From: Liolophura sinensis | Taxonomy: Eukaryota; Mollusca; Polyplacophora; Chitonida; Chitonidae | Direction of reading: 5' to 3' | NCBI RefSeq assembly: GCF_032854445.1 | Contig: NC_088304.1 | Coordinates: 8,195,704-8,259,703 of the forward strand | Length of the DNA stretch: 64,000 nt | Part shown: positions 35,721 to 47,037 of the stretch, in pieces | How positions within the stretch are numbered: the first letter of the stretch is position 1 | Layout of the letters: each line of letters opens with the position of its first letter | Notes under the pieces: model-generated | What the model was told of the DNA's origin: nothing | The model's input: only the letters and a program-made list of their open reading frames with translations | The model's database searches: none | Translations under genes and position numbers: made by a program

Positions 35721-36012
35721 CAATGGTCATAACTATACACAAATCACAGTCCCACAAAGGATGTTACATTTAAGTCAAATCACTCTAACATTAAGGCTTT
35801 AAAAGTCTGAGAGTTATCTTCATTCGATCATTTGAATGTATAAACAAACCGTTAATTGAGAAAACAAATTCAGCAGTGATCCAATGTTGTAGTACTAAGC
35901 AATCACGCATAATTTAGTGACTGCTTTTGTAATACTAGTATTGCATGTTATAATATTGCATCTTGTAATTAAACAACATGGTTCAAGTCCAACTCATTTC
36001 TGGGTTGACCTC

Positions 36013-36235
36013 CCGGGATTTATTTATTAATTTATTTATTTATTTACTTATTTAATTGGTGTTTGACTCCGTACTCAAGAATACTTCACTTACATGATGG
36101 CTAGCAGCACTATAGTGGGAGAAACCCTTCAGAGCCCGGGGAAGACCCATGACTATCCACATGTTGCTGACACCCCCTTCAAAGTATGGCCGGAGAGGAA
36201 GCCAGCATGAGCTGAACTTGAACTCAACTGACCTA
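36013..36235 (-). mobile_element. SINE family A, head truncated
   Basis: Minus orientation with a (TTTA)n tail at about 36013-36050, then TTGGTGTTTGACTCCGTACT and AGAGGAAGCCAGCATGAGCT. It ends within the B-box region. Confidence 0.85.
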
Positions 36236-36278
36236 CGGGGAAAACTGTAGTTTAAAGTTATTTTTACCCCCAAAAAGA

Positions 36279-36462
36279 TAGATTATTTATTTATTTATTT
36301 ATTTATTTGGTGTTTTACGCCGTTCTCAAGAATATTTCACTTACACGATGGCTGCCAGCATCACAGTGGGAAGAAACCAGGCAGAGCCCGTGGCAGACCC
36401 ACGACCATCCAGGTTGATGGCTGACTTTCTCACGTATGGCTTGAGAGGAAGCCAGCATGGGC
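36279..36462 (-). mobile_element. SINE family A, head truncated
   Basis: A second minus-strand copy 45 bp away, with TTTATTTATTTATTTATTTG, GTGTTTTACGCCGTTCTCAA and GAGAGGAAGCCAGCATGGGC. It is less diverged than its neighbour. Confidence 0.85.
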
Positions 36463-36575
36463 AGAAGACAGAAGATAGCTGAGAAGTTTTAATGTACTTT
36501 AACATGTTAGACCAGATCATATATGTATACTCTGTGCTGTGCTATCAAATATAAAGGAAGCGTTTCATTTTTCCT

Positions 36576-38215
36576 TTAAGTTATGTCTTTCCGTCTAGAG
36601 GCCATACCCTGAAGAGTCCCATCCCAGTCACTGACAGCCATACCAGCCTCCACTCTGTAGGTTACTGTGTTATCTGATGTCTTGTACCACCGACTTGTCC
36701 GTACAAAGGTGACGGGAGATGGCCTGGGAGGTGCCAAAACCTAACATTCAAATAAGGAAGTAGAACAATCTGTAAGATTTACACACATAGGGTTAGCCAG
36801 CCACCGGTGAAACAGAAATGTGGTGCTATTTGGATACCTTGTTTTCAACACTTTTAACATATGAGAAAATGAAATCTGGACACTCTGCTATAACAAAATA
36901 ACCTCAAAAAGGGATGTTTGAACACTTTCTTTAAAATTTTTGGATAATCTCCTGTTTACACCTCCCTCTGTTTGACAAATCGAACTTATTTAAATGTGAA
37001 ATAGGCTAGATTTGGTTGATTTTATAAAACTTCAAGGTTGCAAAAAGTAATGTCATGAATTCATTCCACGAATTTCAAACATTCTATTTACTTCTTTATT
37101 TTATTGGTGTTTTACGCGGTACTCAAGAATATTTCACTTAAACGACTGCGGCCAACATTATGATGGAAGAAAACCGGACAGGGTCCAGGGGAAACCCACG
37201 ACCATCCGCAGGTTGCTTCCCACTTAAGACCGGAGAGTAAGCTAGCATGAGCTGGACTCACAGAAACCGCATTGGTGAGAGGCGATTGGGCCATTACGCT
37301 GCCCTAGCGCGCGAACCAACTCAGCCACGGAGGCTCCCAGACATTCTAATATGTTTAATTGTTTGTTTAATGTATTGAATGCTGTAATAAAAACTTAAAG
37401 GCATTATGTGTGACTGGTGTAACTCAACTCTGTAGGTGATGTAACTGGTTTAACTCAGCTGTGGGACTCACCACTGTGTTAAAGAGAACAGTGACAGGTT
37501 TGTAGTCACTCAGGATGTAGGAGGTGTGACTGGTGTAACTCATCTGTGGGACTCAGCACTATACCAAAGAGAGCAGTGACAGGTTTGTGGTCACTCAGGG
37601 TGTAGGAGGCGTGACTGGTGTAACTCAGCTGAGAGACTCATCACTATGTCAAAGAGAGCAGTGATAGGTTTATTGTAACTCGGGTTGTAAGAGGCGTGAC
37701 TGGTGTAACTCAGCTGTGGGACTCACGACTATGTCAAAGAAAGAAGTGACAGGTTTGTGGTCACCCAGGGTGTAGGAGGCGTGACTGGTGTAACTCAGCT
37801 GAGAGACTCACCACTATGTCAAAGAGAGCAGTGACAGGTTTGTTGTCACTCAGTATGAAGGATGTGTGACTGGTGTAAACCAGCTGTGGAACTCACCACT
37901 GTGTCAAAGAGGGCAGTGACAGGTTTATGGTCTCTCAGGGTGTAGGAAGTGTGACTAGTGCAACTCAGCTGTGGGACTCACCACTGTGTCAAAGAGGGCA
38001 GTGACAGGTTTGTGGTCACTCAGGGTGTAGGAGGTGTGACTGGTGTAACTCAGCTGTGGGACTCACCACTGTGTAAAAGAGGGCAGTGACAGGTTTATGG
38101 TCACTCAGGGTGTAGGAAGTGTGACTAGTGCAACTCAGCTGTGGGACTCACCACTGTGTCAAAGAGGGCAGAGACAGGTTTGTGGTCACTCAGGGTTTAG
38201 GAGGTGTGTAATTCG
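36576..38215 (-). CDS. Inositol polyphosphate 5-phosphatase, SKICH type (3' part)
   Basis: Two exon pieces are visible. In 37437-38215 the minus strand carries TSYTLSDHKPVTALFDTV followed by a GTGAGT donor. SDHKPV is the catalytic-core signature of inositol polyphosphate 5-phosphatases (Mg-dependent removal of the 5-phosphate from phosphoinositides or inositol phosphates). This piece is repeated about nine times, so the copy actually used is unclear. Next, 36740-36576 follows an acceptor (GAATGTTAG) and encodes 54 residues: APPRPSPVTFVRTSRWYKTS, DNTVTYRVEAGMAVSDWDG, then a stop at 36576-36578. This resembles the start of a SKICH domain (W...VxYxV...SxWD) as in INPP5J/INPP5K. GTG|GTT joins phase 0 to phase 0. 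A possible donor inside the last exon (CTTCAGG|GTATGG, GT at 36607-36606) means the gene may continue. Upstream catalytic exons were not found. Confidence 0.65.
37085..37338 (-). mobile_element. SINE family A, full length
   Basis: Complete minus-strand copy. The 3' end is TTATTTTATTGGTGTTTTAC, the body is GAAAACCGGACAGGGTCCAG, the B box is CTGGACTC with a deletion, and the head is GCGCGAACCAACTCAGCCAC then GGAGGC. It lies in the intron between the two 5-phosphatase exons. Confidence 0.85.
37437..38215 (-). repeat. 85-bp tandem array of SDHKPV pseudo-exons
   Basis: About nine copies of an 85-bp unit (for example starts at 37526, 37611, 37696 on the plus strand). On the minus strand each unit is about 50 nt of 5-phosphatase coding sequence (TACACCCTGAGTGACCACAA, then ACCTGTCACTGCCCTC, TTTGACACAGTG), a GTGAGT donor, then about 35 nt ending TTACACCAG, an acceptor look-alike. 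Each copy could thus act as an in-frame mini-exon. The topmost copy has TAA in place of TAC. Confidence 0.85.
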
Positions 38216-38316
38216 ACTGCTTCGCTTCCAGCTCCTTTACACGCATCTGCATGGACCATCCACAGGATGTGATCACACAAAGCAGGCTTACGACTTTTTC
38301 TGCATAAAGTTGTTTT

Positions 38317-38586
38317 TTTATTTATTTTTTATTTTATTGATGTTTTACGCCGTACTCAAGAATATTTCAATAATACGACGGCGGCCAGCATTATGGTGGG
38401 TCGAAACCGGGCAAAGCCCGGGGGAAACCCACGACCATCCGCAGGCTGCTAGAAGACCTTCCCACTTACGGCCGGAGAGGAAGCCAGCATGAACAGGACT
38501 TGAACTCACAGCGACCGCATTGATGATAGACTCCTGGGTCATTGCGCCGCGCTAGCGCGCTAATCAACTGAGCCACGGAGGCCCCT
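38317..38586 (-). mobile_element. SINE family A, full length (best reference copy)
   Basis: Contains every module: TTTATTTTATTGATGTTTTA tail side, CGTACTCAAGAATATTTCA, GCCAGCATTATGGTGGGTCG, CGGAGAGGAAGCCAGCATGA, B box on the minus strand (GAGTTCAAGTCC), and the tRNA-like head GCGCTAGCGCGCTAATCAAC, TGAGCCACGGAGGCCCC. Confidence 0.9.
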
Positions 38587-38784
38587 GCATAAAGTTATAT
38601 TTACTTTACAACAAAAACGTCAAATGTGCTAAATATAAGCTTGTTGCGGCACTGCCTTGAGTACTTATACTCTTTGTTATATAAATGTGCTACACGTTCC
38701 TAATTTTTACAGCATTTTGACATTGATTAATAGGAACAGAAATAAAATATGTTTACTATACACAGCCATACACAGACTCAGTAG

Positions 38785-39048
38785 TACCTCCATGCTGTAA
38801 CTACATTAACACATAACAGTACCTCCATGCTGTAACTACAATTACACATAATAGTACACTAACACATAACAGTACCGCCATGCTGTAACAACACTAACAC
38901 ATAACAGTACCTTCATGCTGTAACAATACCAACACATAACATTACCTCCATATTGTCGCTACACCCACACATAACAGTACAGCAATGCTGTGACTACACT
39001 AACATATAAAAGTACTTTCATGCTGTAACTACACTAACACATAACAGT
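38785..39048. repeat. ~35-bp minisatellite
   Basis: About seven copies of ACACATAACAGTACCTCCAT, GCTGTAACTACACTA. On the minus strand every unit contains ATGGAG|GTACTG, a donor look-alike, as in the neighbouring exon-derived arrays. No parent exon is visible: the array abuts a truncated gene copy at 39049. Confidence 0.8.
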
Positions 39049-39447
39049 ACCGAGAAATGCCAGAGACCCAGCCGTAAATGAAGGATCCAGGGCAGAACAT
39101 ATTGTACGGGACATCGATCGACGACAATGGATTTAGCAAGAAAGAAATAGAAACGAAAGACTGGCGCGCCGGCGGTATGGTGGAGGTGAGGTAATACTGG
39201 ACGACGTATATAGCCCTCCGATTGACCAAGAAATGGCTGCAATCGTCAGAAAATTAGAAAATCTCCATATCCGAGACGAAATTGCCACCGAAGAAATTCC
39301 TCTGGCAGGACATGCACTGGAGAACATTAAAATATTGCCAGACGCCAGACAGGCTGGAAACAAGGAAGGCCTCTGCTCTTCTGCTGATGACGTTATGGAC
39401 GAGATTGTGGAAATGTTTGCAGCTTTCCATGTTGGTGAACGACGTGA
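39049..39447 (+). pseudogene. Partial copy of the 40492-41791 gene
   Basis: Begins abruptly at CCGAGAAATGCCAGAGACCC and is nearly identical to 41363-41758 for about 395 bp, then diverges after the codons for FHVGERR. It carries an in-frame TAG where the intact gene has GAG (RRQWI then stop). The copy includes only part of exon 2, so it is a dead segmental duplicate rather than a retrocopy. A 107-residue frame at 39233-39556 is its relic. Confidence 0.85.
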
Positions 39448-39559
39448 TTGGCTGACAGAAAAGATATCAGCGTTTTTAGATTCTGTCTTGTTTACCACAA
39501 GCTGTGTGCTGTTTGTTTTTCCAGAAAGTCATTTATTCAAAACTTGGATAACTTGAGTA

Positions 39560-40398
39560 TCACCCGCATTATCCCATCAGGGACGTTGATGTTTCTCGAT
39601 TATAATCTATTAAGACAAACTGTAAGTGCACTATTCACTAATTACCAGATAAATTTGGCCATCTGTGATATTGTTGTTTTAAAGGTATGTTGAGAGGAAG
39701 GAATCCACTTGGCCTACCTAAAACAGGTATGAATTGTAAAGATGCCGATTTGAACGTTTTCATAAAGGAATAGTTATGGTTACACGGCGCCTAAGCAATG
39801 TTTCGGCGTTACTGTCCCGAGAAGTTGACGATGCTAAGAAGTTATATAATTATCGAAGAAAAACTCGGAAAGTGTGAAAACAATCGAAATGAGTTCATTT
39901 ATTTCAAATCTAAAGAAACATATTCAATCACTTGAAAGAAATATCTATACGTGTTACTATACATTTTCAAATTCATTTAAATGTTGCTTTGTATCACAAC
40001 ATCATAGACATCGACAAATAAGACAGGCAAAGCCATATTTATATTAATATGGTGTTAATGTGAAGTTTTCAAAAGTTCAACGAAAGCAATCATTTTCACA
40101 AGATTTATTTGTTGTCAAGTAATGTTTTATTGGTAATATTTAACAAAGACTACCAAACTGAATCAAAATTAAAGATCACACTATGAATTTTTTTCTGGAC
40201 AATCCCAACAAAACTGTAGACTGCACCATGTGATGTTCCACTACAAAAGCTGACGCCAACCGTTCAGTGTCAATGAAATAACGTAATACTTCTGTTGGCC
40301 GGTATCGTTTTGTGATGTTGATAACGTCACAATGAACGAAGATTTCGCTCAGCGTGAAAAGCTACTTCCGTCAGGACATTCATGACGCTTGACTATTA
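39560..40398. other. Upstream region of the 40492 gene
   Basis: AT-rich DNA without repeats or exons I can identify. Confidence 0.4.
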
Positions 40399-40414
40399 TG
40401 ACGTCAATAAAAAG
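40399..40414 (+). promoter_or_regulatory. Candidate core promoter (CRE plus TATA-like)
   Basis: TGACGTCA, a perfect cAMP-response-element palindrome, overlaps the start of AATAAAAAG, a weak TATA-like box. They lie about 90 bp upstream of the ATG at 40492, a sensible distance for a short 5' leader. CRE sites this close to the TATA box are common in regulated animal promoters. Its use here is inferred from position only. Confidence 0.4.
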
Positions 40415-40491
40415 ATAGTCAGAATTGTGCTACAAGCACCACACAGCAGAAACTAAATCGGTTTAGTATATCTGGTTGAGATACCTTCGAA

Positions 40492-41791
40492 ATGGACACA
40501 AATATTTTGAAAAGTAATGTTCGTCAATACAGATCACCGAGAGATGATACTGAGGTAAGTTTACTGGTCTTATTGGTGTATTATTTATGAATTTACTGAC
40601 AATATACCTACTGCCTGACTGGTACATATTGGGAAAATTGCGGACTTTCAAACCATCTATCCATCAACAGGTCCGACCGTCCATACATTCGTCTATCCGC
40701 CTCAATTGCTCAATTCTGCAAGCAATAGGGTATTATAAAGGTGACAATTACATGCAAGAACCCACTGGATGGTGTCTTTTTTCTCTCTGTTACCAACTCT
40801 AAGCCAAGAGCAATCATCAAGGTGATGTATTGTTTCCCTATTATACTGTCAATGTTTCGCAAGATATAATTTGCCGTTTTTTTCGTAAAACATTGCTGAC
40901 ACATAAACCTTGACGAGTAACGCCGTATATTCTAATTTAGTCCAGACTTGAATGGCTCTTGTTTCCACATCAGAATTCTTAGGTAGCCACTACCTGGTCA
41001 GGTACAGTGGACGTGTTTCTTCGGCTTCGCCCAGTTTAATTTACTCCCGTATTTTACCCACCTACTCTTTCCACTTCCCCCAACCTCTCCAATTATATAC
41101 CTGACTTTCTTCTTGATAGGGCATTAATAAACCTTTTTTTGTGTTCCCTCAGACAATCATCCAGAAATACACATCATATGTAGAGCAAAATGGCTACCTA
41201 AGTAAACAACTGACCATCGGCAGACGACGCAAACAGCAGAGGATCACCGGTAGGTGGAGCAGTGGGACACGAAGAACACCGGGGAAGGCCTTGTTCCGTG
41301 TGGAAGAGTCCTCTATCCTCAACAGGCTAGCTGGCCTGGGCCTGGCCGACAGGAGGGCTGTTCCGAGAAATGCCAGAGCCCCAGCCGTGAATGAAGGATC
41401 CAGGGCAGAACATATTGTACGGGACATCGATCGACGACAATGGATTGAGCGAGAAAGAAATAGAAACGAAAGGCTGGCGCTCCGGCGGTATGGTGGAGGT
41501 GAAGTTTTACTGGACGACGTAGATCGCTGTCCCCTTGACCAAGAAATGGCTGCAATCGTCAGAAAATTAGAAAATCTCCATATCCGAGACGAAATTGCCA
41601 TCGGAGAAATTCCTCTGGCAGGACATGCACTGGAGAACATTAAAATATTGCCAGACGCCAGACAGGCTGGAAACAACGAAGGCCTCTGCTCTTCTGCTGA
41701 TGACGTTATGGACGAGATTGTGGAAATGTTTGCAGCTTTCCATGTTGGTGAACGACGGAAACCAAGTGCAAGCATTGAAAGTTGTTGGTGA
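40492..41791 (+). CDS. Unrecognised two-exon protein, 233 residues
   Basis: Exon 1 (40492-40554) encodes MDTNILKSNVRQYRSPRDDT then E, with a good initiation context (GAAATGG) and a perfect donor (GAG|GTAAGT). Exon 2 (41153-41791) follows TTTTTTTGTGTTCCCTCAG, keeps phase 0, and gives 212 residues to a TGA. It opens TIIQKYTSYVEQNGYLSKQL, then a very basic stretch (GRRRKQQRITGRWSSGTRR), an Arg-rich charged segment (DRRQWIERERNRNERLALRR), and an acidic, helical C-terminal part (EMAAIVRKLENLHIRDEIA ... DDVMDEIVEMFAAFHVGER). No signal peptide or membrane segment. The charge pattern suggests an intracellular, possibly nucleic-acid-binding or coiled protein; I do not recognise the family. The final residues after GERR differ from the partial copy at 39049, so the true 3' end could include a further splice. 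Confidence 0.65.
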
Positions 41792-42309
41792 GGCCTTTAC
41801 TTTACTTATTTCATAGTTCACAGTCTGACAGAAAGGGACTATAACCATTCTATGAACTGACTGGAGTATTGGACGTGTCTCTGTCAAATTTATTTATCCT
41901 GCATTCTGTTTTCGTGTAACCTGGATTGTTTCACAGAAGATACATTACTGTGACATCGTTTCACTGGAGGTTTACTTCATGGAGATTCTTGAGCGAAGCT
42001 AGACCGAAATGAGACCTACAATGCTTTTACATTTACTGTCCTGAAGCAATGTGTTAAACACTGATTGTAAACGATAAAAAGTGTCATTTTAACACGTGTT
42101 ATTGATTTTGATTAATAACTATCTAAGCAATCCATATAGTAAAAAACTACTATAAAATTTACTTCACGAGATTATTGAGAAATACGTCAGCCAACTGATA
42201 CTTAAAAATACATCGCTCGTAAATTTTCTACCGATTGACTCTATTAGATGTTGCTTTCAATGCTCATCGTTTCACTGGAACACATGTTTATTTCGATTTT
42301 GACTAATAA
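41792..42309 (+). other. Probable 3' flank of the 40492 gene
   Basis: Non-coding, AT-rich. AATAAA occurs at 42305-42310, just before a 53-bp array begins, and could be a polyadenylation signal about 515 bp after the stop. Confidence 0.35.
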
Positions 42310-42640
42310 ATCAGGTTTTGTTCACGATGTAAGGCAAAACCGCGCGAAACATCTGGCAATGTGTCAGGTTATGTTGACGATGTAAGGCGAAACCACGCGA
42401 AACATGTGGCAAAGTGTCAGTTTTTGTTGACGATGTAAGGCGAAACCACGCGAAACATGTGGCAAAGTGTGAGGTTATGTTGACGATGTAAGGCGAAACC
42501 GCGAGAAACATGTGGGAAAGTGTCAGTTTATGTTGACGATGTAAGGCGAAACCGCGCGAAACATCTGTTAAAGTGTTAGTTTATGTTGACGATCTAAGGC
42601 GAAACCGCGCGAAACATCTGGCGAAGTCTCGGGTTATATT
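42310..42640. repeat. Minisatellite, 53-bp unit
   Basis: Six copies of TGTTGACGATGTAAGGCGAA, ACCACGCGAAACATGTGGCA, AAGTGTCAGTTTT (starts at about 42372, 42425, 42478). Degenerate copies with other spacing continue to about 43200. Confidence 0.85.
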
Positions 42641-43214
42641 GTAAGACGGAACCACTAATGGAATGCGACACATCGTCATGGAAACCGAGTAGGCTGGAGC
42701 GGGGAGAAATCCAACATCACATCTGGCAAAGTGTCGGGCTATATTGTTAGGGAAAAAAACGATAAAGCAATCTGACACATCGCACTGTGTGCGACATTGA
42801 AACCAAGCGGGAGAACAATCGGAGCCGGCCCAAATCCAACACGGCGGAATATGTGGCAAAGTGTTAGGCTATGTTGATGATATAAGGCGAAACCGCTGGT
42901 GAATCCTTCACATCCTTCTAAGCGGAATTGGATGGCGAAATCCGTGGAACATCTGGCAAAATGTTAGGTTATATAACATAAGACGAAGCTACTAATGGAA
43001 TTCCACACATCTTCCTCTGGGCGACATGGAAATAGAGCGGGATGGTGAGGGAGTAAATCGGAGCGAACTCCAACACAACTTCCGGCAACGTGTCGGGTTA
43101 TATTGTAAGAAAAGCTGCTAACATCTGGGCAACCATCGAAACCAAGCAGAATCCAACACCACATCTAGCAAAGTGTCATGTTATACTGTAAAGCGAAACC
43201 GCTAGTGGAAATTA

Positions 43215-43620
43215 TGGCAAAGCGTATCGGGTTGCGGAATCTGTTTCGGGAATGCGACACGTGTGTCGGGCTGCGAAATCTAAAACCGTTGAACATCTGA
43301 TTTGGGAATCCGACACGTGTATGGACTCGCAAAATCTAACACCGCGGAACAGCTGGTAGGGAAATGCGAAACGTGTATCTTGAAATTTATCACCGTGGAA
43401 CATCTGGTGAGGGAATCTGACATGTGTATCGGGCTGCGAAATTTAACACCGTGGAACATCTGGTTTGGGAATGCGACACGAGCATCTGGTTCCGAAATTT
43501 AACACCCTGGAACATCCGGTGGGGGAATGCGACACGTGTGTCGGGTTGCGAAATCTAAAACCATGGAACACCTGATGGGGAAATGCGACATGTGTATCGG
43601 GTTGCGCAATTCGATAAGGG
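43215..43620. repeat. Minisatellite, ~56-62-bp unit
   Basis: Seven copies of GGGAATGCGACACGTGTATC, GGGCTGCGAAATCTAACACC, GTGGAACATCTGGTT, with small length changes. It shares GCGAAA and CATCTGG words with the preceding array, so the two may have a common origin. Confidence 0.8.
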
Positions 43621-43886
43621 TTTTTCCGATATATATACGTCTGTTCACGCTCGTTTCTTAATGTGGAGGAAGACAAAATGTATTGACTATGCGTTCCCAC
43701 CACCGTCGTATTTGAAAATGCCTACTGGATATTTTTTTTCGAACGTCTTTGGAGACACATCAGCGCCTTGGGGCGTTGTATGTTAAATGTGATGACAATA
43801 CAGCAGTTTGAGTAATGCTTGACCAGTGACGTCTGATAAATTGCAATAAGCATTACTGCATTTTTCAAACTTAACTCTGGTTAAGC

Positions 43887-44030
43887 CATGGTGCTAGGGG
43901 CCGTTGGAGTTGTTACTATTTATGCATTTAAATAAATAGTCAGAATAAAACCCTGACTGAGGTAAATTGACAAAGGGGAGTATTTCACCGGTTACGTGTG
44001 ATCGTGCGACCATTCCATTATGACCAACCT
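43887..44030 (+). repeat. Dispersed repeat 'C'
   Basis: GCCATGGTGCTAGGGGCCGT, ATTTATGCATTTAAATAAAT, CCCTGACTGAGGTAAATTGA, TTTCACCGGTTACGTGTGA. Best-defined copy for the 5' part of this family. Confidence 0.65.
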
Positions 44031-44039
44031 GCAACATTT

Positions 44040-45055
44040 TAGCGGTTCCTTTACTGTCTATATATAGGCTACTACTGACAGTCAAAATAAGCAGTGAAGA
44101 GCTAACACAGGTATGAGAAACAATTAAACGTCCATTGCTAAGGATTACCTTGACGAATCCATGTAACACGTGTCCGGATTACTGGATCATCTGTCTTTCT
44201 TTAATTCACTCATTTTCTAACCGAACAAACAACAACAGTTCACAAGGGTGATTTCTATTAATTACAATACATGTTTTACCCGTGCGTTTTTAATGGCGTT
44301 AAGTATATATATGTTATGGACGCTTCCGTGACTTGTTTGCTTAAAATGGACTTGTTCATTTAATCTCAATTCATGCTTTGAGATACTCAAACGTGAATGA
44401 ATGTCTATGCGCCTTTGAATGCATTTTAAGCATGCTATACTCAAGTCAAAGGTCATAGGTGAAGGCCAAGATCAGCTGAAAAGTCATCTTCCCACAATTA
44501 TTTAGGCGACCTTGACCTCAATCCGACTATTTATCGAGACCATACCCCAAAACTTTGCCTTAAAATGAAAAGTGATGGTATCTGCTCTTGGAAATCACTC
44601 CAGAGAGTTAGAGGCAACATCATTTCGAAGTAACGTCAAGGAAACCTAAGGTGCCAGAAACATTGGTTGCTTTCGCCCATAATCCATACACGCTGGAACT
44701 CCAGCATTGCTTTAACCAAAAGCTACATAAAGTTAAGTAACATCGGAAGAATTGGTTTGGTATTGGCATATCGGTGACGTATGTCTGTACGTGATAGACT
44801 TTCGACCAGAAATCAATCGTTAAAGTGGCTTTCTTTGTAGCGAATGTCAAGTTTGACCTTAATACTGGTAGATGAACGAAAATACTCCCACGAAATCATT
44901 TTGGTACCAACTGGACAATTTGGCCTCAGCATATCTGATGCGGAGCGGACTCATTGTCAAATCCGACATTAGTTGACAGTTTGGACGCAAATTTATGCTT
45001 TGCTCGAACTTACACGCGATATACAACGAAGCCCCTGCTTATCTTGTTACGGATG
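44040..45055. other. Intergenic DNA, nothing recognised
   Basis: No exon, SINE or array found in this stretch. Confidence 0.4.
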
Positions 45056-45059
45056 CATC

Positions 45060-46650
45060 CAACAAAAAGAAGAGTTAGAGAAAACCAACAACCTTCGCTT
45101 TGACGGCTGCTAGATTATGGGTAAAGAAAACGGGGAAGAGCTGGAGAAAACCACTGACTATCTTAGTGACGGCTGCTTGGTTGTGGGTAAAGAAAACGGA
45201 GAAGAGCTGGAGAAAACCATCAACTATCTAGGTGGCGACCGTAAGGTTGTGGGTAAAAAGAAAACGGGGAAGGGCTGAAGAAAACCATCAACTATCTTAG
45301 TGGCGATTGTCGGGTTTGGGGTAAAGAAACGGGGAAGGACTAGAGAAAACCAACTATCTTAGTGGCGACTGTAAGGTTGTGGGTAAAAAGAAAACGGGGC
45401 AGAGCTGGAGAAAACCATCAACTATCTTAGTGGCGACTGTCGGGTTTGGGGTAAAGAAACGAGGAAGAACTAGAGAAAACCGTCAGCTGTCTTAGTGACG
45501 GCTGCCAGGTTATGGGTTAAGAAAACAGGGAAGAGTTGGGAAAACTCACCAATCTTATACATGGCGGCGATACGGTTAATTGTGCAAAAAGCGAGGCAGA
45601 GCCCGGAGAAAAGCACCAAACGTCGCTAAGAGTGCGGCCATAAATAGGGTTGGAGGAAACGAGATGGAGTCAGGGCAAACCACCAACCTTTGCCATGACG
45701 GCGGCCAGTCGTCAGAAGGAAATTTAATGGTTCTCCCCAGCTCTTCTCCGTGTCCTTTACCCATAACCTGGCAGCCGTTACAGCGAAGATTGGTGGCTTT
45801 CACTAGCTCTTCTCCGCGTCCTCTACCCATAATCTGGCAGCCGTTACAGCGAAGATTGGTGGCTTTCACTTGCTCATCTCCGTGTCCTCTACCCATAATC
45901 TGGCAGCCGTTACATCGAAGACTGGTGGCTTTCACTAGCTCTTCTCCGTGTCCTCTACCCATAATCTGGCAGCCGTTACATTGAAGATTGGTGGCTTTCA
46001 CTAGCCCTTCCCCGTTTTCTTTACCCATAACCTGGCGATCGTCACTGAGACAGTTGATGGTTTTCTCCAGCTCTTCTCCGTTTCCTTTACCCATAACCTG
46101 ACAGTCCTGACGACGAAGGTTAATGGTTTCCTTACCTATAACCTGGCAGCCTTCACAGCAAGTATTCCACCAACCCTCGCTAAGGTGGTGATCAGATTTA
46201 TTAGGGAGAACTGTTGAGAGCTGGAGAAACCCAATAACACTCGCTACGACGGTGTTCAGGTTGATGAGTGCAGGAAGATCTGGAGAAAACCATTAGCCTT
46301 TTCTGTGACAGCTGCTAGATTATGGGTAAAGGAAACGTGGAACAACTGGAAAAAAACCATTAACCTTCGCTAAAACGGCGGCCAAGTTTATGGATGAGGT
46401 AACCAGCAACCTTCGCTGCGACGGTGGTTATGGGTAAAGTAAACAGCGGAGTTGGGGAAAACCGTCAAGCTTCGTTGTGATGACTGCCATGTTTTTCTAA
46501 AAGAAAAGGGGGAAGAGCTGGATAAAACCATCAACTTTCTTTGTTGACGGTAACGTTTATGGTGAAGAAAATCACTAATCTTCGTTGTGACGGCAGCCAG
46601 GTTTATGTTTGATGGAAGCCACAAACCTTCGTTGTAACGGCGACTGAGTC
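45060..46650. repeat. Minisatellite with an inverted central block
   Basis: Units of about 66-70 bp containing GGGTAAAGAAAACGGGGAAG, AGCTGGAGAAAACCATCAAC and AGTGACGGCTGCCAGG. From 45060 to about 45715 and from about 46160 to 46650 they run forward; from about 45716 to 46160 they run in reverse complement (AGCTCTTCTCCGTGTCCTCT, ACCCATAATCTGGCAGCCGT, TACAGCGAAGATTGGTGGC). The family matches the array at 2805-3115. Long frames on both strands here (172 and 134 residues) are repeat artefacts. Confidence 0.85.
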
Positions 46651-47037
46651 CTGTTTGATTGGGGTTAAACACTAATTTGAACATTCCTTTGGCGACACTT
46701 GGCCCAACAGTGTCTCCATAAGGTGGACAGGTGTCGCCCACCACTTTTCTCAGAGGGTGTTATAGCATACACATAATACATCGGAGAAACAAATACCTGA
46801 GATAACGTATGAGTTCTTAGCATAAAGTACAAAACTTTAGGACAAGATGCTAAGGAGTAATTGTTTTCAATATTTGCCTTACATGTACTTCTACTTTAGT
46901 TCTGTCATGCAAGGGATGGAGATCAATCTTTCTGTATTCATGAGATAACAAATCGTTCTATCTCCTGCTGTCCAAAAGGCTCGCCAAAATGTCTAAGGAA
47001 ATTCTTAGATTACTGGGGTACATACATGGTTCAGTTA

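Noticed and set aside
41319-41887. Minus-strand frames of 78-193 residues
   Set aside because: They are shadows of the plus-strand exon 2, which has the better splice sites and initiation.
45576-46094. 172-residue minus-strand frame and a 134-residue plus-strand frame
   Set aside because: Product of the 66-67-bp minisatellite; no conserved residues beyond the repeat.
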